Source: Burkholderiales bacterium (GTDB lineage Bacteria > Pseudomonadota > Gammaproteobacteria > Burkholderiales > Burkholderiaceae_C). From it: DNA of 64,000 nucleotides. Of this stretch, positions 19,202 to 29,126 are shown in pieces (position 1 is the first letter of the stretch; each line of letters starts with the position of its first letter). The stretch is from positions 1 to 64,000 of the forward strand of contig JAABRA010000110.1 in NCBI GenBank assembly GCA_011391155.1, in the 5' to 3' direction. A program made the position numbers and the translations under genes. The notes beneath the pieces are model-generated. The model was not told where the DNA came from and ran no database searches. It worked only from the letters and a program-made list of their open reading frames with translations.

Positions 19202-20892
19202 CAGCCCAGACTCCAGTCCACCAGCTTGACAGCGGGCAACAGTGACAAGGTCTGGCGGGTCTGGCCCAGCAGGGGATCATGAATGCACACAGGAACCGCT
19301 ACAGCTTCGCTGTCCAGTTGCGCATACCATTGCCAGCCGCTGCCGCCGCTGGTCCGGGGGCGCAGGCCTGCCTCGCCGACCATGGCCCCGGCGCACGGGC
19401 TCACCATGCTCCACACGGCGCCCTCCTCCACAGCCATCGGTTCGAATTCCAGGCGAAACTCGAAGCGCCAGCGAACAACGCTTGACAGCAATACCGGGAA
19501 CAAACCCGGCTCGACACGCTCGCGGACGATCGGCCCGGTCCCCGATGCCTTGCCCTGTACCAGAAGCCGCACCCGGGTTCGCGTAACGCCCAGAAGCACC
19601 TCGCCCGTCATGCACACATCCACATCGGTGCCCAGATCCAGGTCGCCGAGAACGCGCATCAGCGGCTGATTCGCCAGGCCGCCCGGCCCCTCACGCCAGC
19701 CCCAGGTCAGCGCCGCCCGGCCGCACAGCAAACCTGCTGTCGCCGTCATGGCGGACTCCGTGGTCGAAGCGCTCCACGCTTCAAACAACCGGTCCAGTCC
19801 CTGCGCCAGTTGCAGGTCGAGCCCGTCCTGAAAGCCCTTGACCCACAGGTGCGAGGGCACCAGATCGCCATCGCGCTCGATGCGGCAACGCGTCAACGCC
19901 GGGGGATCAGCCGCTGTCCGCCCGGCGACCCGGGGCCACTGCTGCACGGGACCCGGGTCGCGTTGCAGGGCAAACAGCCATTGATCAGCGAGGTAAGCCC
20001 AGAGATAGTTCTCTACGGGTCCGATCGGCACACCCTCGTCGCGCAACCCACAGGTATCGATGCGCAACAAAGACATCTGCGGCATCGTCTCCTCGATCAA
20101 GGTCACCCCCAAGGAGTTGGTGGCCGCAGGTGCAGTCCGCGCCTGTACGGGCCAGCTGACGGCACGGGCGTTGTGGCCGTTCCAGCGCGAAGAACCGTCT
20201 CCCGTTACATGGGTGACCCTCGGATGGTGGTCCTGATCGCAGACAGCATGGGTCAACAGCCTGACCTGCAAGCGGGCCGCAAACGCCAATTTGGGAGCCA
20301 TCGTCAGGACGCAGATGAGGGCCGGAATCTGATGCTGTGCGCCGATCCGCAACGACAAATCGAGATCCGGTATCGGCAGCCGCTGCCAGGTGCCGTCCAC
20401 GAGCCGGTACTCGCGTCGCCAATCGACCTCCAGCAGCCGGATGTCCACCGCCTCCACGTCGCACGCGGCACGGGCCGAGCCCACAAATTCGTCGTCAGCC
20501 TCATGATTGCCTGCTTCGAGCAAATCCATCACGTTACTGTCGCCGCGCAGCAACTGCCCACTGATCGAACCCGCATCGCTGACACGGCGTTTCAGCTCCG
20601 CCGCACCTTTGACCACAAGCTGGTGCAGCTTGACCCGTTCATCCAGCCGTTCATCGGCAAGCAGGGCCAGCGCCCACTCGTTCTCGGGCTTGCGTTCGAA
20701 ATTGGGCCCGAACGCGCAACACAGATTGAGAAAACGTGCCACTGACATGTCGTCGGCAATCTGGTGCGACGTTGCGTTTCGCGCCACCACGTCCACAAAC
20801 TCACCCAGCTGCCCGCCCAATCTGGCGCGAAGATCAATCCATTGATTCGCGACGAACTCGGTTAACTGCTGTTTCAGGTTCAAGAAATTCAC
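19201..20892 (-). CDS. Hypothetical protein in T6SS cluster, between the 265-aa ORF and vgrG
   Basis: 563-aa ORF, co-directional and overlapping (TGATG) with the following ORF; no recognised domain. Confidence 0.72.
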   Translation of the reverse strand: MNFLNLKQQLTEFVANQWIDLRARLGGQLGEFVDVVARNATSHQIADDMSVARFLNLCCAFGPNFERKPENEWALALLADERLDERVKLHQLVVKGAAELKRRVSDAGSISGQLLRGDSNVMDLLEAGNHEADDEFVGSARAACDVEAVDIRLLEVDWRREYRLVDGTWQRLPIPDLDLSLRIGAQHQIPALICVLTMAPKLAFAARLQVRLLTHAVCDQDHHPRVTHVTGDGSSRWNGHNARAVSWPVQARTAPAATNSLGVTLIEETMPQMSLLRIDTCGLRDEGVPIGPVENYLWAYLADQWLFALQRDPGPVQQWPRVAGRTAADPPALTRCRIERDGDLVPSHLWVKGFQDGLDLQLAQGLDRLFEAWSASTTESAMTATAGLLCGRAALTWGWREGPGGLANQPLMRVLGDLDLGTDVDVCMTGEVLLGVTRTRVRLLVQGKASGTGPIVRERVEPGLFPVLLSSVVRWRFEFRLEFEPMAVEEGAVWSMVSPCAGAMVGEAGLRPRTSGGSGWQWYAQLDSEAVAVPVCIHDPLLGQTRQTLSLLPAVKLVDWSLG

Positions 20893-20969
20893 CTAAATAG
20901 AAAGAGACGGAATCGAAGCAACGTGCCTGCTTGCATTGAACCAGACGATGAAAAAATGAAACACCCGAA

Positions 20970-23018
20970 TCAACCTGACGTCTTGGAGTCCTTGTATTCC
21001 AAGGCCTGAACGGGTCTTTCGACGTCCGATATCTTTGTCCCCTGGTTGTTATCTTCGCGGGCTTTCTCCAATGATTCCTTTTGCGCTTTTTTTCCCTTTT
21101 CCTTGGCACTGCCTGTATTGATATTGACCATAGTGCCCTTGATCGTGACGCCCGCGGGGCCCAATACGACCTCTGACCCCCCGGCTGACAATGTGATCCC
21201 TAGCGTGGATTCAATGACCACTTTGGTTTCTGCCTTGATGTACACCGCACCCTTTGTGGCAATCACAGAAATATCAGTCCCTGCTTCAATCTGTAGTCCT
21301 TTGCCGGATTTCTGGAAAATGGACTGTTCGACATCAATCTCCATGGCTCCATCACTCACCTTCAAGCTATAGGCTTTCTTGATCTCGGCGTAAAACCCAC
21401 CGTCGATCTTCTGCTTGAAGTCTTTCCCGATGTAACTGTCCTGATCGCCAGCGATTGAAATGACCGTGTCGTTTTTCACATTTTGAAAAAAATTTCTCTG
21501 GGCGTGCAACCAGATGTGTTCATTCCCCTTCTTGTCTTCGAAACGCAATTCGTTATAGGTATCCGCATTCCCTTTGGCACTTGAACGGCTCTTGGTCGTA
21601 CTGACGGTCTTGTTCGCCGGCAAATCGTAGGGCGGAATCTGCTCGCCGTTGTAGACCGAACCCACGATCAACGGCCGATCAGGATCCCCTTCCAGGAAAT
21701 CAACGACCACCTCCTGCCCGACGCGCGGCAGGGAAATCGCGCCCCAATTCTTGCCGGCCCAGGGGGTCGAGACGCGCACCCAGCAGGAGTTCAATTTGTC
21801 GTCCGCCTGGCCTTTTCCAGTTCCTTCCCGCTCCCAATGAAACTTGACTTTGACCCGACCGTGCTTGTCGGGGTAGATCTCCTCCCCTTCTTTCCCAACA
21901 ACGATGGCTGTATGCAAGCCCCCGACCACGGGCTTGGGCGAGGCTCTTTGTGGCCGGAAGATTTCAAGGGCTTGGATGGCCGTGAACTGGCACTGGACAG
22001 AGGTGTCGTCCTGCCCCGACTCGTATCCGCTCAGCCGAAGTTCCATGCAGGTGGACACGACTAGGTGCCGCACGTTCTGATCGTCGCGGGGATGTTTACG
22101 CAAGGTAAACAGATGCCCGCACGCCAGGCCAGACATTGCCCCGGAGCCCTGAACCAGGGTGACCCGCGCCTGAAGCTCTTCCATACGCAGTTTTGAATAC
22201 CGTTCCCCGTCGCTTGCCGAGACGTACAGGCCCGGATAGTCATAGACCTCCAGCACCGGCGTCGCCCCTCTTCGCACAGCATGCGCCGTTGTTTCCAGAT
22301 TTCCTTTGGGCTTCGTGAAATCGTAGTCGCGCAGGACCACTTTGCCCGGTTGAATCTCTTGGTCGGCCCGCCAGGTTGAGATGCCGTCGCCTGCATCCTG
22401 GCGGCCGGCTTTGTGGAAATCGAATTCCGCCTGAAAGGGGCTGGGTAGGTGCGCACTCGGACCATTCACAAACACCATCGTGTGTTTCTGAGCGGAGTGC
22501 TTGAAGTAATAATAGATGCCCTCCTGTTCCATGAGCCGGCTGACAAAATTGAAATCTGTTTCACGGTATTGCACGCAATAATCGTATTTGGGGAATTCCC
22601 CCGTGAGTTGCTGGAAGTCGCAATCAGGGCTGAAGGGCTCAAATACAATTTTCAGGATTTCCACGACCGTGAGCCCCTGGAAAACCCGCGTGTCGGTGCG
22701 CCGGGTCGCCAGCCAAAGCCATGGTCGCAGTACCAGGTGGTAGCCAAACACCTTGTCGACCTCTCCCACGACGCCCGTGGCGCATACGAGCCCGTGAAAA
22801 TGCCGCTTCACGCTACCGCTCTCCAGCAGGACGCAGGCAGGCTGGCCCAGGAGTTGGTGCGGCACGATGAATCCGCTGCTGGAGAGCGCTTCGATCTTGA
22901 ATTCGAACAGCTGCCCGAGCGCCTCGGTGGCGACCATGCCCTGAAACCGCAATGCGTCGATCCCGCCGCTGTCCAGGACCGTCGTCAGCGTCATTCTTGT
23001 CGGTGGTTTCGAAGCCAT
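20970..23018 (-). CDS. vgrG: T6SS spike protein VgrG (TssI)
   Basis: YCVQYRETDFNFVSRLMEQEGIYYYFKH, YPDKHGRVKVKFHW, WGAISLPRVGQEVVVDFLEGDPDRPLIVGSVYN signatures. Confidence 0.96.
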   Translation of the reverse strand: MASKPPTRMTLTTVLDSGGIDALRFQGMVATEALGQLFEFKIEALSSSGFIVPHQLLGQPACVLLESGSVKRHFHGLVCATGVVGEVDKVFGYHLVLRPWLWLATRRTDTRVFQGLTVVEILKIVFEPFSPDCDFQQLTGEFPKYDYCVQYRETDFNFVSRLMEQEGIYYYFKHSAQKHTMVFVNGPSAHLPSPFQAEFDFHKAGRQDAGDGISTWRADQEIQPGKVVLRDYDFTKPKGNLETTAHAVRRGATPVLEVYDYPGLYVSASDGERYSKLRMEELQARVTLVQGSGAMSGLACGHLFTLRKHPRDDQNVRHLVVSTCMELRLSGYESGQDDTSVQCQFTAIQALEIFRPQRASPKPVVGGLHTAIVVGKEGEEIYPDKHGRVKVKFHWEREGTGKGQADDKLNSCWVRVSTPWAGKNWGAISLPRVGQEVVVDFLEGDPDRPLIVGSVYNGEQIPPYDLPANKTVSTTKSRSSAKGNADTYNELRFEDKKGNEHIWLHAQRNFFQNVKNDTVISIAGDQDSYIGKDFKQKIDGGFYAEIKKAYSLKVSDGAMEIDVEQSIFQKSGKGLQIEAGTDISVIATKGAVYIKAETKVVIESTLGITLSAGGSEVVLGPAGVTIKGTMVNINTGSAKEKGKKAQKESLEKAREDNNQGTKISDVERPVQALEYKDSKTSG

Positions 23019-23129
23019 GGTCCTGATCCTTTACAAGGTTGTGCAGTATCTCACCCGCTTGACCAAAGAGCCAACTGGTAATCCACGCCAACAACGGTTT
23101 CCTTCAAACGGCGCGGCGGGGCCAAATGC

Positions 23130-24488
23130 TCAAGTGCCGTCGGCCCGGGCACAGATCAGCCATCCCGCCACCGGCTTTCCACTTTCAAAGCGCAGTTCAA
23201 CTTCCCGAAGCGTGATCTGTCTGAATCCGGCGCTGAGCAGGGCTGACTCGATGTAGTCCCGCGAATGGCTGTAGCGCCCGTGGGCCTGCAACTTGAAAGC
23301 CTGCGCCTCAGGATGCGCCTCGACGGTGAAGACCCAGTATCCGCCAGTACGCAGCACACTTATGACGCCCGCGAAGGCCTCGTCAAGCCGGCCGAAATAA
23401 CAAAGGGTGTCGGCCGAGACCACGAGATCGTAGACATCATCACGTTGCTCCAGAAACGCAACCAGTTCAGCCTTCACCAGCCGGTCATAGACGGCCCTGG
23501 GCCGTGCCAGATCCAGCATCTTGGCCGAGAGATCCACACCGGCCATGGCGCTTGCATAGGGCCGCAACAGGGGGCCGCAAAGGCCGGTGCCGCAGCCCAC
23601 GTCCAGAATGTTCCACTGGCGCCGGGGTTCGCCCGCAACGTGGGCAACGGCCTCCAACACCCACTGCGGCGCCCGGTAGCCCAGGGCAGCGAGCTGGGCA
23701 TCGAAGGTTCTGGCAAAACCGTCAAACTCCTGTTCCACATAGGCATCTGATGCCCTTTGCGGCACTTCGGCGCCACCAAAGGCGGCCAGAAAGTGTTGCG
23801 CCATGGCGTCGTCGGGCGCCAGCGCAACCCATTCGCGGCAGGTCTTCAGGCCGTCTGCCATTCGCCCTGCACTGGCGTAGGCGACCGCCATAAGGCGACG
23901 AATGCGGTTGTCGGCCGGCTTGAGTGCCAACGCATCAGCAAAGTGCGAAAAGGCCTCTGGCATGCGCCCCAGAGATGTATACAACCGGGCCAGATTGGTG
24001 TGAGCGTCACCAAATTTCGGGTCCGCCGCGACGACATGCTTGAGCATTTCTTCAGATTCCACGGGCCGATCCAGCTTGCGCAGCAAGAGCCCGAGGTTGT
24101 TGCACGCCGCCAGATTGCCGGGGTCCAGTTCGACGCAACGGGCATAGGCTCTGACGGCATCATCAAACTGATCGTGCCGCAACAGGACGTTGCCGAGGTT
24201 GTTATGCCATGAGGCCACCGAGGGATCCAGATCGATGGATTTGCGGACCAACTCCAGGGCTATGGCATCATTTCCACGCTGATGCTCCAGCACACCCAGG
24301 AAATGCAGGGCATTGGCATTGCCGGGCTCGAACTGCAAGAGGCTGCGATAACACTTCTCGGCTTCGTCGAGCCTCTCGTCGCGGTGCAGGCGGATGGCGA
24401 AAGCCAGCAGTTCGGGAATCGTCATCTCGACTTCTTCGGGCTTCAGCGCACGGACTTCAACAGAGTCTGGATCAGGGTGTTCGGTCAT
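23130..24488 (-). CDS. TPR-repeat protein with C-terminal class I SAM-dependent methyltransferase domain
   Basis: Multiple TPRs (NNLGNVLLRHDQFDDAVRAYARCVELDPGNLAACNNLG), then methyltransferase motif I ILDVGCGTGLCGPLL. Confidence 0.88.
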   Translation of the reverse strand: MTEHPDPDSVEVRALKPEEVEMTIPELLAFAIRLHRDERLDEAEKCYRSLLQFEPGNANALHFLGVLEHQRGNDAIALELVRKSIDLDPSVASWHNNLGNVLLRHDQFDDAVRAYARCVELDPGNLAACNNLGLLLRKLDRPVESEEMLKHVVAADPKFGDAHTNLARLYTSLGRMPEAFSHFADALALKPADNRIRRLMAVAYASAGRMADGLKTCREWVALAPDDAMAQHFLAAFGGAEVPQRASDAYVEQEFDGFARTFDAQLAALGYRAPQWVLEAVAHVAGEPRRQWNILDVGCGTGLCGPLLRPYASAMAGVDLSAKMLDLARPRAVYDRLVKAELVAFLEQRDDVYDLVVSADTLCYFGRLDEAFAGVISVLRTGGYWVFTVEAHPEAQAFKLQAHGRYSHSRDYIESALLSAGFRQITLREVELRFESGKPVAGWLICARADGT

Positions 24489-24567
24489 TGCTGCATCGTA
24501 CCGATTCTGGCGTCAGAGGCAAAGTTGCATGCAAAGAACTTGCCTGCTCATACACGACAACGCCGGC

Positions 24568-24613
24568 AAATAGTAATCAATATTGATAGCAAACTATGAC
24601 CATATCACGATGG
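24568..24613 (+). repeat. Dispersed AT-rich repeat, copy A
   Basis: aaatagtaatcaatattgatagcaaactatgaccatatcacgatggg; 25/30 identity with copy B over the gatagc...gatggg segment. Confidence 0.75.
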
Positions 24614-24868
24614 GATTGTGTGAAAATAATCAATATTTCATTGGCGAACCGGGTTTGAACGTCGCCAAGGGCTTCGGGCTGGCCGGGGCCTGTGCCTTCA
24701 TGTCCGCAAAGCAGGGTGGCGTCGCGTTCAGGGCCGCTGCCACGTGCGTTGTTGCCGTGGGAACGGCGAAAAGCCTTGCGTCTGGCCTGACCCTGTCGCA
24801 AACTGCGCGGCACGACCGGCCATTTCATGCCCCAAGCGGCGGGCACATCCTTAGGAACGGAGCCAGTG

Positions 24869-26233
24869 ATGCCAGGACGCCTTGAGTTTGCCATGCATTT
24901 CACGCGCCCAACGGCCCACAGGGTGCCAGACGGCAGCCCGATGCGGCTGCTCGTCATGGGTGACTTCAGCGCCAGTTCGGCCACGCCACGCCCGCCGATG
25001 GCAAGCCGACCCACGCACCGCGTGGACGCCGACAACTTCGATCAGTTAATGACGCGGCTCAGCCCAAGGCTAATCCTGGCGGCAGGTGAGCTTGAATTCA
25101 CGGAACTGGATGAGTTCCACCCCGACTCACTGTATATGAGGCTGGATGTTTTCCAGGCCTTGCGTCAGGCGCACGGAAACCCGGCCGCCGGCCATGACGA
25201 TCTGCTGGGCGGTCTGCTCGGCAAGCCAGCTGGCGCTGGACACGAAGCATCCCTGCAGCCCACCAAGGCTGCTTTGACCGGGATTGACGCGCTCATCCAC
25301 AACATTGCGGCGACCAGCGTCGTTCAGGACCGCTCAGCCCAAACGGCAAGTTATCTGGCCGCCGTCGATGCCGCGATTGCCGAGCAAATGCGGAAAATCC
25401 TGCACGATCCGGCTCTGCAGGCACTTGAATCCGCATGGCGGGGCGTGCAGTGGCTGATTTCGAATCTGGAGCTTGATGATGACCTGCAATTGCACCTGCT
25501 CGACGTGTCGCGCGATGAATTGCTGGCGGACGTCATCGCGGCGCAGGGACAACTGACCCAGACCGGACTGCATCACGCACTTGCCGACCGCTGGCGCAAC
25601 CTGCCTGACGGTGAGAGCTGGTCGCTGCTATGTGGCCTGTACACCTTCGGCGCGTCTGACACGGATATTGGCCTGCTGGCGGCGTTGGGCCTGATCGCTG
25701 CACAGGCGGGTGGGCCATTCATCGCCACCGCAGACCCCACCCTCGCGAGCGGCGATGCCACGGCGCTGGCCGGATGGAATGCGCTGCGTGGAAGCGAGGC
25801 AGCGCCCTGGATTGGTCTTGCCACGCCGCGGATCCTGCTGCGCCTGCCCTACGGCCGGAAGATCGACCCCATCGTCAGCTTCGGATTCGAGGAGTTTGGA
25901 CCCGGCGAGCCGGCGCACGAGGAATTGCTCTGGGGCCATGCGTCCCTGGCTGCCGCGCTACTGATCGGCAGGGCTTTCACCGCACGCGGCTGGACGATGG
26001 AACCCGGTGACGAGCGCGAGATCGGGGATCTGCCAGCCTACACCTTCGAAAAACACGGCGAGCGTGAAATGCAGGCCTGTGCCGAGCTTTACCTGGGCGA
26101 GGCCCGCGCGACCGAGATGCTCGCAAACGGGCTCATCCCGCTGCTCAGCCACCGCAAACGCAACGCTGTGTCCGTGATGCAGTTTCAGTCGGTGGCCGCA
26201 CCCCCGCAGGCGCTGTCCGGACCTTGGCGCTGA
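24869..26233 (+). CDS. T6SS sheath-related protein, ImpD/TssC40-like (TssB-like N-terminus plus TssC-like region)
   Basis: N-term MRLLVMGDFSAS...VDADNFDQLMTRLSPRL (TssB-like); then DPALQALESAWRGVQWLISNLELDDDLQLHLLDVSRDELLADV and PRILLRLPYGRKIDPIVSFGFEEF (TssC-like); AGGA RBS before ATG at 24869. Confidence 0.83.
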   Translation: MPGRLEFAMHFTRPTAHRVPDGSPMRLLVMGDFSASSATPRPPMASRPTHRVDADNFDQLMTRLSPRLILAAGELEFTELDEFHPDSLYMRLDVFQALRQAHGNPAAGHDDLLGGLLGKPAGAGHEASLQPTKAALTGIDALIHNIAATSVVQDRSAQTASYLAAVDAAIAEQMRKILHDPALQALESAWRGVQWLISNLELDDDLQLHLLDVSRDELLADVIAAQGQLTQTGLHHALADRWRNLPDGESWSLLCGLYTFGASDTDIGLLAALGLIAAQAGGPFIATADPTLASGDATALAGWNALRGSEAAPWIGLATPRILLRLPYGRKIDPIVSFGFEEFGPGEPAHEELLWGHASLAAALLIGRAFTARGWTMEPGDEREIGDLPAYTFEKHGEREMQACAELYLGEARATEMLANGLIPLLSHRKRNAVSVMQFQSVAAPPQALSGPWR

Positions 26234-26364
26234 AGTTCGGTGCCAAGGCGAAGCCGGAAGTTCGCCCGATTCAGGAAGAGGCCAACTCGGGCTTCACGGA
26301 AGACCGACGTTTGACGACAAGACATTCCGCTACAAAATGGCGGGTGAATGCGCCGTGACGGGGT

Positions 26365-29100
26365 CTACCCAAAAACGTAATCGAACTTGCCGTCCGCGAC
26401 GGACACCGACACCTGACTGATGGGCGTCCCATCCATCATCCGAGTCAGAAATTCACGGCTGATATCCGGTAGCATGGTGTTCGTCAAAATCGCGTCGATC
26501 ATCCGGCCGCCGGACTCACTCTCGGTACAGCGCGAAACCACGAGCTTGACCACTTCGTCGCTATAGGTGAATGGGATCTTGTAGCGCGCCTCCACCCGTT
26601 TCTTGATGCGGTTGAGCTGCAGCACAACGATCTTCGCCAGCATTTCATCAGACAAGGGGTAGTACGGAATCACGACGAGCCGCCCCAGCAATGCTGGCGG
26701 GAATATCTTCAGCAAGGGCTCGCGCAGCGCCTTGGCCATGCCCTCCGGGTCAGGCATCAGTTCCGGGTCCTTGCACATGCTGGCGATCAGTTCAGTGCCG
26801 GCATTGGTCGTCAGCAGGATCAGGGTGTTCTTGAAGTCGATGAACCGGCCTTCGCCGTCTTCCATGAAGCCTTTGTCAAAGACCTGGAAAAACATCTCAT
26901 GCACGTCGGGGTGGGCCTTTTCCACCTCGTCGAGCAGCACTACGCTGTAAGGCTTGCGGCGCACCGCCTCGGTGAGCACGCCACCTTCGCCGTAACCCAC
27001 GTAGCCGGGCGGCGCACCTTTAAGCGTTGAAACGGTATGGGCTTCCTGGTACTCGCTCATGTTGATGGTGATGAGGTTCTGCTCACCACCGTATAGCGCT
27101 TCCGCAAGTGCCAGCGCCGTTTCGGTCTTTCCCACGCCCGAGGTACCGGCCAGCATAAAGACGCCAATCGGCTTGCTCGGGTTGTCCAGCCCGGCGCGAC
27201 TGGTCTGGATTCGCTTGGCGATCATTGCCATCGCATGGTCCTGCCCGATCACACGCTGCGCCAGGGCATCAGCAACTTTCAGAATGGTCTCGATCTCGTT
27301 GCGCGCCATGCGGCCGACGGGAATGCCGGTCCAGTCGCCCACCACGGCGGCAACAGCCTGGTAGTCAACGGTGGGCAGGATCAGCGGGGTTTCGCCCTGC
27401 AACGCCGTGAGCTTGTCCTGAACGACTTTCAACTGGGCTAGCTGTTCCAGGCGCTCGGTCTCGCGGTCGGCAACGGTACGCCCCTCAGTTGCCGCAGCCT
27501 CCGCGGCAGCGACTTCAAGGTTGCTGCCCGTGCCTTCCACCGGGCGAATGCCGTCGCGGAGCTTGGCGCGAAGGGTCAGCAACTCGTCCACTAGCGCCTT
27601 CTCTTCGGCCCAACGCGTATCCAGCGCAGCCAGGCGAGTGCGTTCGCTGGCAAGCGACTCCGTGGCCTCGGCCTCGCGCTTGCCAATATCGATACCGATG
27701 GCTTTTTCGCGGCCGATGATGCTGAGCTCGGTTTCCAGCGCCTCGATGCGCTTGCGGCAGTCGTCCACCTCGGCCGGGGTGGCATGCAAGCTCACGGCCA
27801 CGCGGGCGCACGCGGTGTCGAGCAGGCTCACGCTCTTGTCGGGCAGCTGCCGCGCGGGGATGTAGCGGTGGCTGAGCTTGACGGCTGCCTCCAGCGCTTC
27901 GTCCAGGATCTGGACCTTGTGGTGCTTCTCCATGGTGCTCGCCACGCCACGCATCATGAGGATGGCCTTGGCTTCATCGGGCTCGTCAACCTGAATGGTC
28001 TGGAAACGGCGCGTCAGGGCCGGATCTTTCTCGATGTGCTTCTTGTACTCGGCAAAGGTGGTGGCGCCGATGGTGCGCAGTGTGCCGCGGGCCAGCGCTG
28101 GCTTGAGCAGGTTGGCCGCATCACCGGTGCCGGCTGCGCCACCCGCGCCGACCAGGGTATGGGTTTCGTCGATAAACAGGATGATGGGCTTGACGCTGGC
28201 CTGCACTTCGTCGATGACCGAGCGCAGGCGCTGCTCAAACTCGCCCTTCATGCTGGCGCCGGCCTGCAACAGGCCGACGTCGAGCGAGCGCAGTTCAACG
28301 TCCTTCAGGCTGGGCGGCACATCGCCACGGGCGATGCGCTGGGCGAACCCTTCCACCACGGCGGTCTTGCCCACACCGGCCTCGCCGACGAGGATGGGGT
28401 TGTTCTGGCGGCGCCGCATCAGGATGTCGACCACCTGGCGGATCTCGTCGTCGCGCCCGACGATCGGGTCCATCTTGCCACTGCGTGCCTGCTCGGTGAG
28501 GTCGACCGTGAATTTCTTCAACGCCTCCTGCTTGCCCATCGCAGCCGGGGCAATGGCGCCGCTGGCTTCCCCAGGGGCCGCTCCGCCACCGACCGACGAT
28601 CCGTCGCTGGCGCCTTGACCATCTTCCGGCGAGCCCGCCACGATTTTTTCCAGCGAATCGCTCAGGTCATCCGGCTTGACCTTTTCGAACTGCCGTGAAA
28701 TGGCGAACAAGGCATTGCGCAGGAAACTGGTCTTGAGCATTCCCAGCAACACATAGCCGGAACGCACAGCGCTGTCACCGAACATCAGGGAGCCATAGAC
28801 CCAGCCCCGTTCCACGGCGTTGGTGATGTTGTCCGAAATGTCGGAAATGGATGTGGCGCCGCGCGGCAGGCGGTCCAGTGCAGCGGTGATGTCCTTGGCC
28901 AGCGCGGAGCCGTCCAGGTTGTAGTGCTTGATGATGCGGTGCCAGTCGGAGTCCTGCGCCTGGATGATCTGCGCCACCCAGTGTTCAAGCTCCACATAGG
29001 GGTTGCCCCGCAATTTGCAGAACACCGTGGCCCCTTCGACGGCTTTGTAGGCCAGGCTGTTGAGCTTGCCAAAAACGGTAACGCGGTTGATTTCAGCCAT
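26365..29100 (-). CDS. tssH: T6SS ATPase TssH (ClpV)
   Basis: Double AAA+ (GEAGVGKTAVVEGFAQRI, GTSGVGKTETALALAEAL), ClpV N-domain, 911 aa. Confidence 0.96.
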   Translation of the reverse strand: MAEINRVTVFGKLNSLAYKAVEGATVFCKLRGNPYVELEHWVAQIIQAQDSDWHRIIKHYNLDGSALAKDITAALDRLPRGATSISDISDNITNAVERGWVYGSLMFGDSAVRSGYVLLGMLKTSFLRNALFAISRQFEKVKPDDLSDSLEKIVAGSPEDGQGASDGSSVGGGAAPGEASGAIAPAAMGKQEALKKFTVDLTEQARSGKMDPIVGRDDEIRQVVDILMRRRQNNPILVGEAGVGKTAVVEGFAQRIARGDVPPSLKDVELRSLDVGLLQAGASMKGEFEQRLRSVIDEVQASVKPIILFIDETHTLVGAGGAAGTGDAANLLKPALARGTLRTIGATTFAEYKKHIEKDPALTRRFQTIQVDEPDEAKAILMMRGVASTMEKHHKVQILDEALEAAVKLSHRYIPARQLPDKSVSLLDTACARVAVSLHATPAEVDDCRKRIEALETELSIIGREKAIGIDIGKREAEATESLASERTRLAALDTRWAEEKALVDELLTLRAKLRDGIRPVEGTGSNLEVAAAEAAATEGRTVADRETERLEQLAQLKVVQDKLTALQGETPLILPTVDYQAVAAVVGDWTGIPVGRMARNEIETILKVADALAQRVIGQDHAMAMIAKRIQTSRAGLDNPSKPIGVFMLAGTSGVGKTETALALAEALYGGEQNLITINMSEYQEAHTVSTLKGAPPGYVGYGEGGVLTEAVRRKPYSVVLLDEVEKAHPDVHEMFFQVFDKGFMEDGEGRFIDFKNTLILLTTNAGTELIASMCKDPELMPDPEGMAKALREPLLKIFPPALLGRLVVIPYYPLSDEMLAKIVVLQLNRIKKRVEARYKIPFTYSDEVVKLVVSRCTESESGGRMIDAILTNTMLPDISREFLTRMMDGTPISQVSVSVADGKFDYVFG

Positions 29101-29126
29101 GATGGTCCTTTCGGGGGGCTGGGTGG

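Noticed and set aside
24583-24885. 100-aa + ORF in the spacer upstream of the ImpD-like gene
   Set aside because: Starts inside the dispersed repeat and overlaps the ImpD-like start; no recognisable family or RBS.
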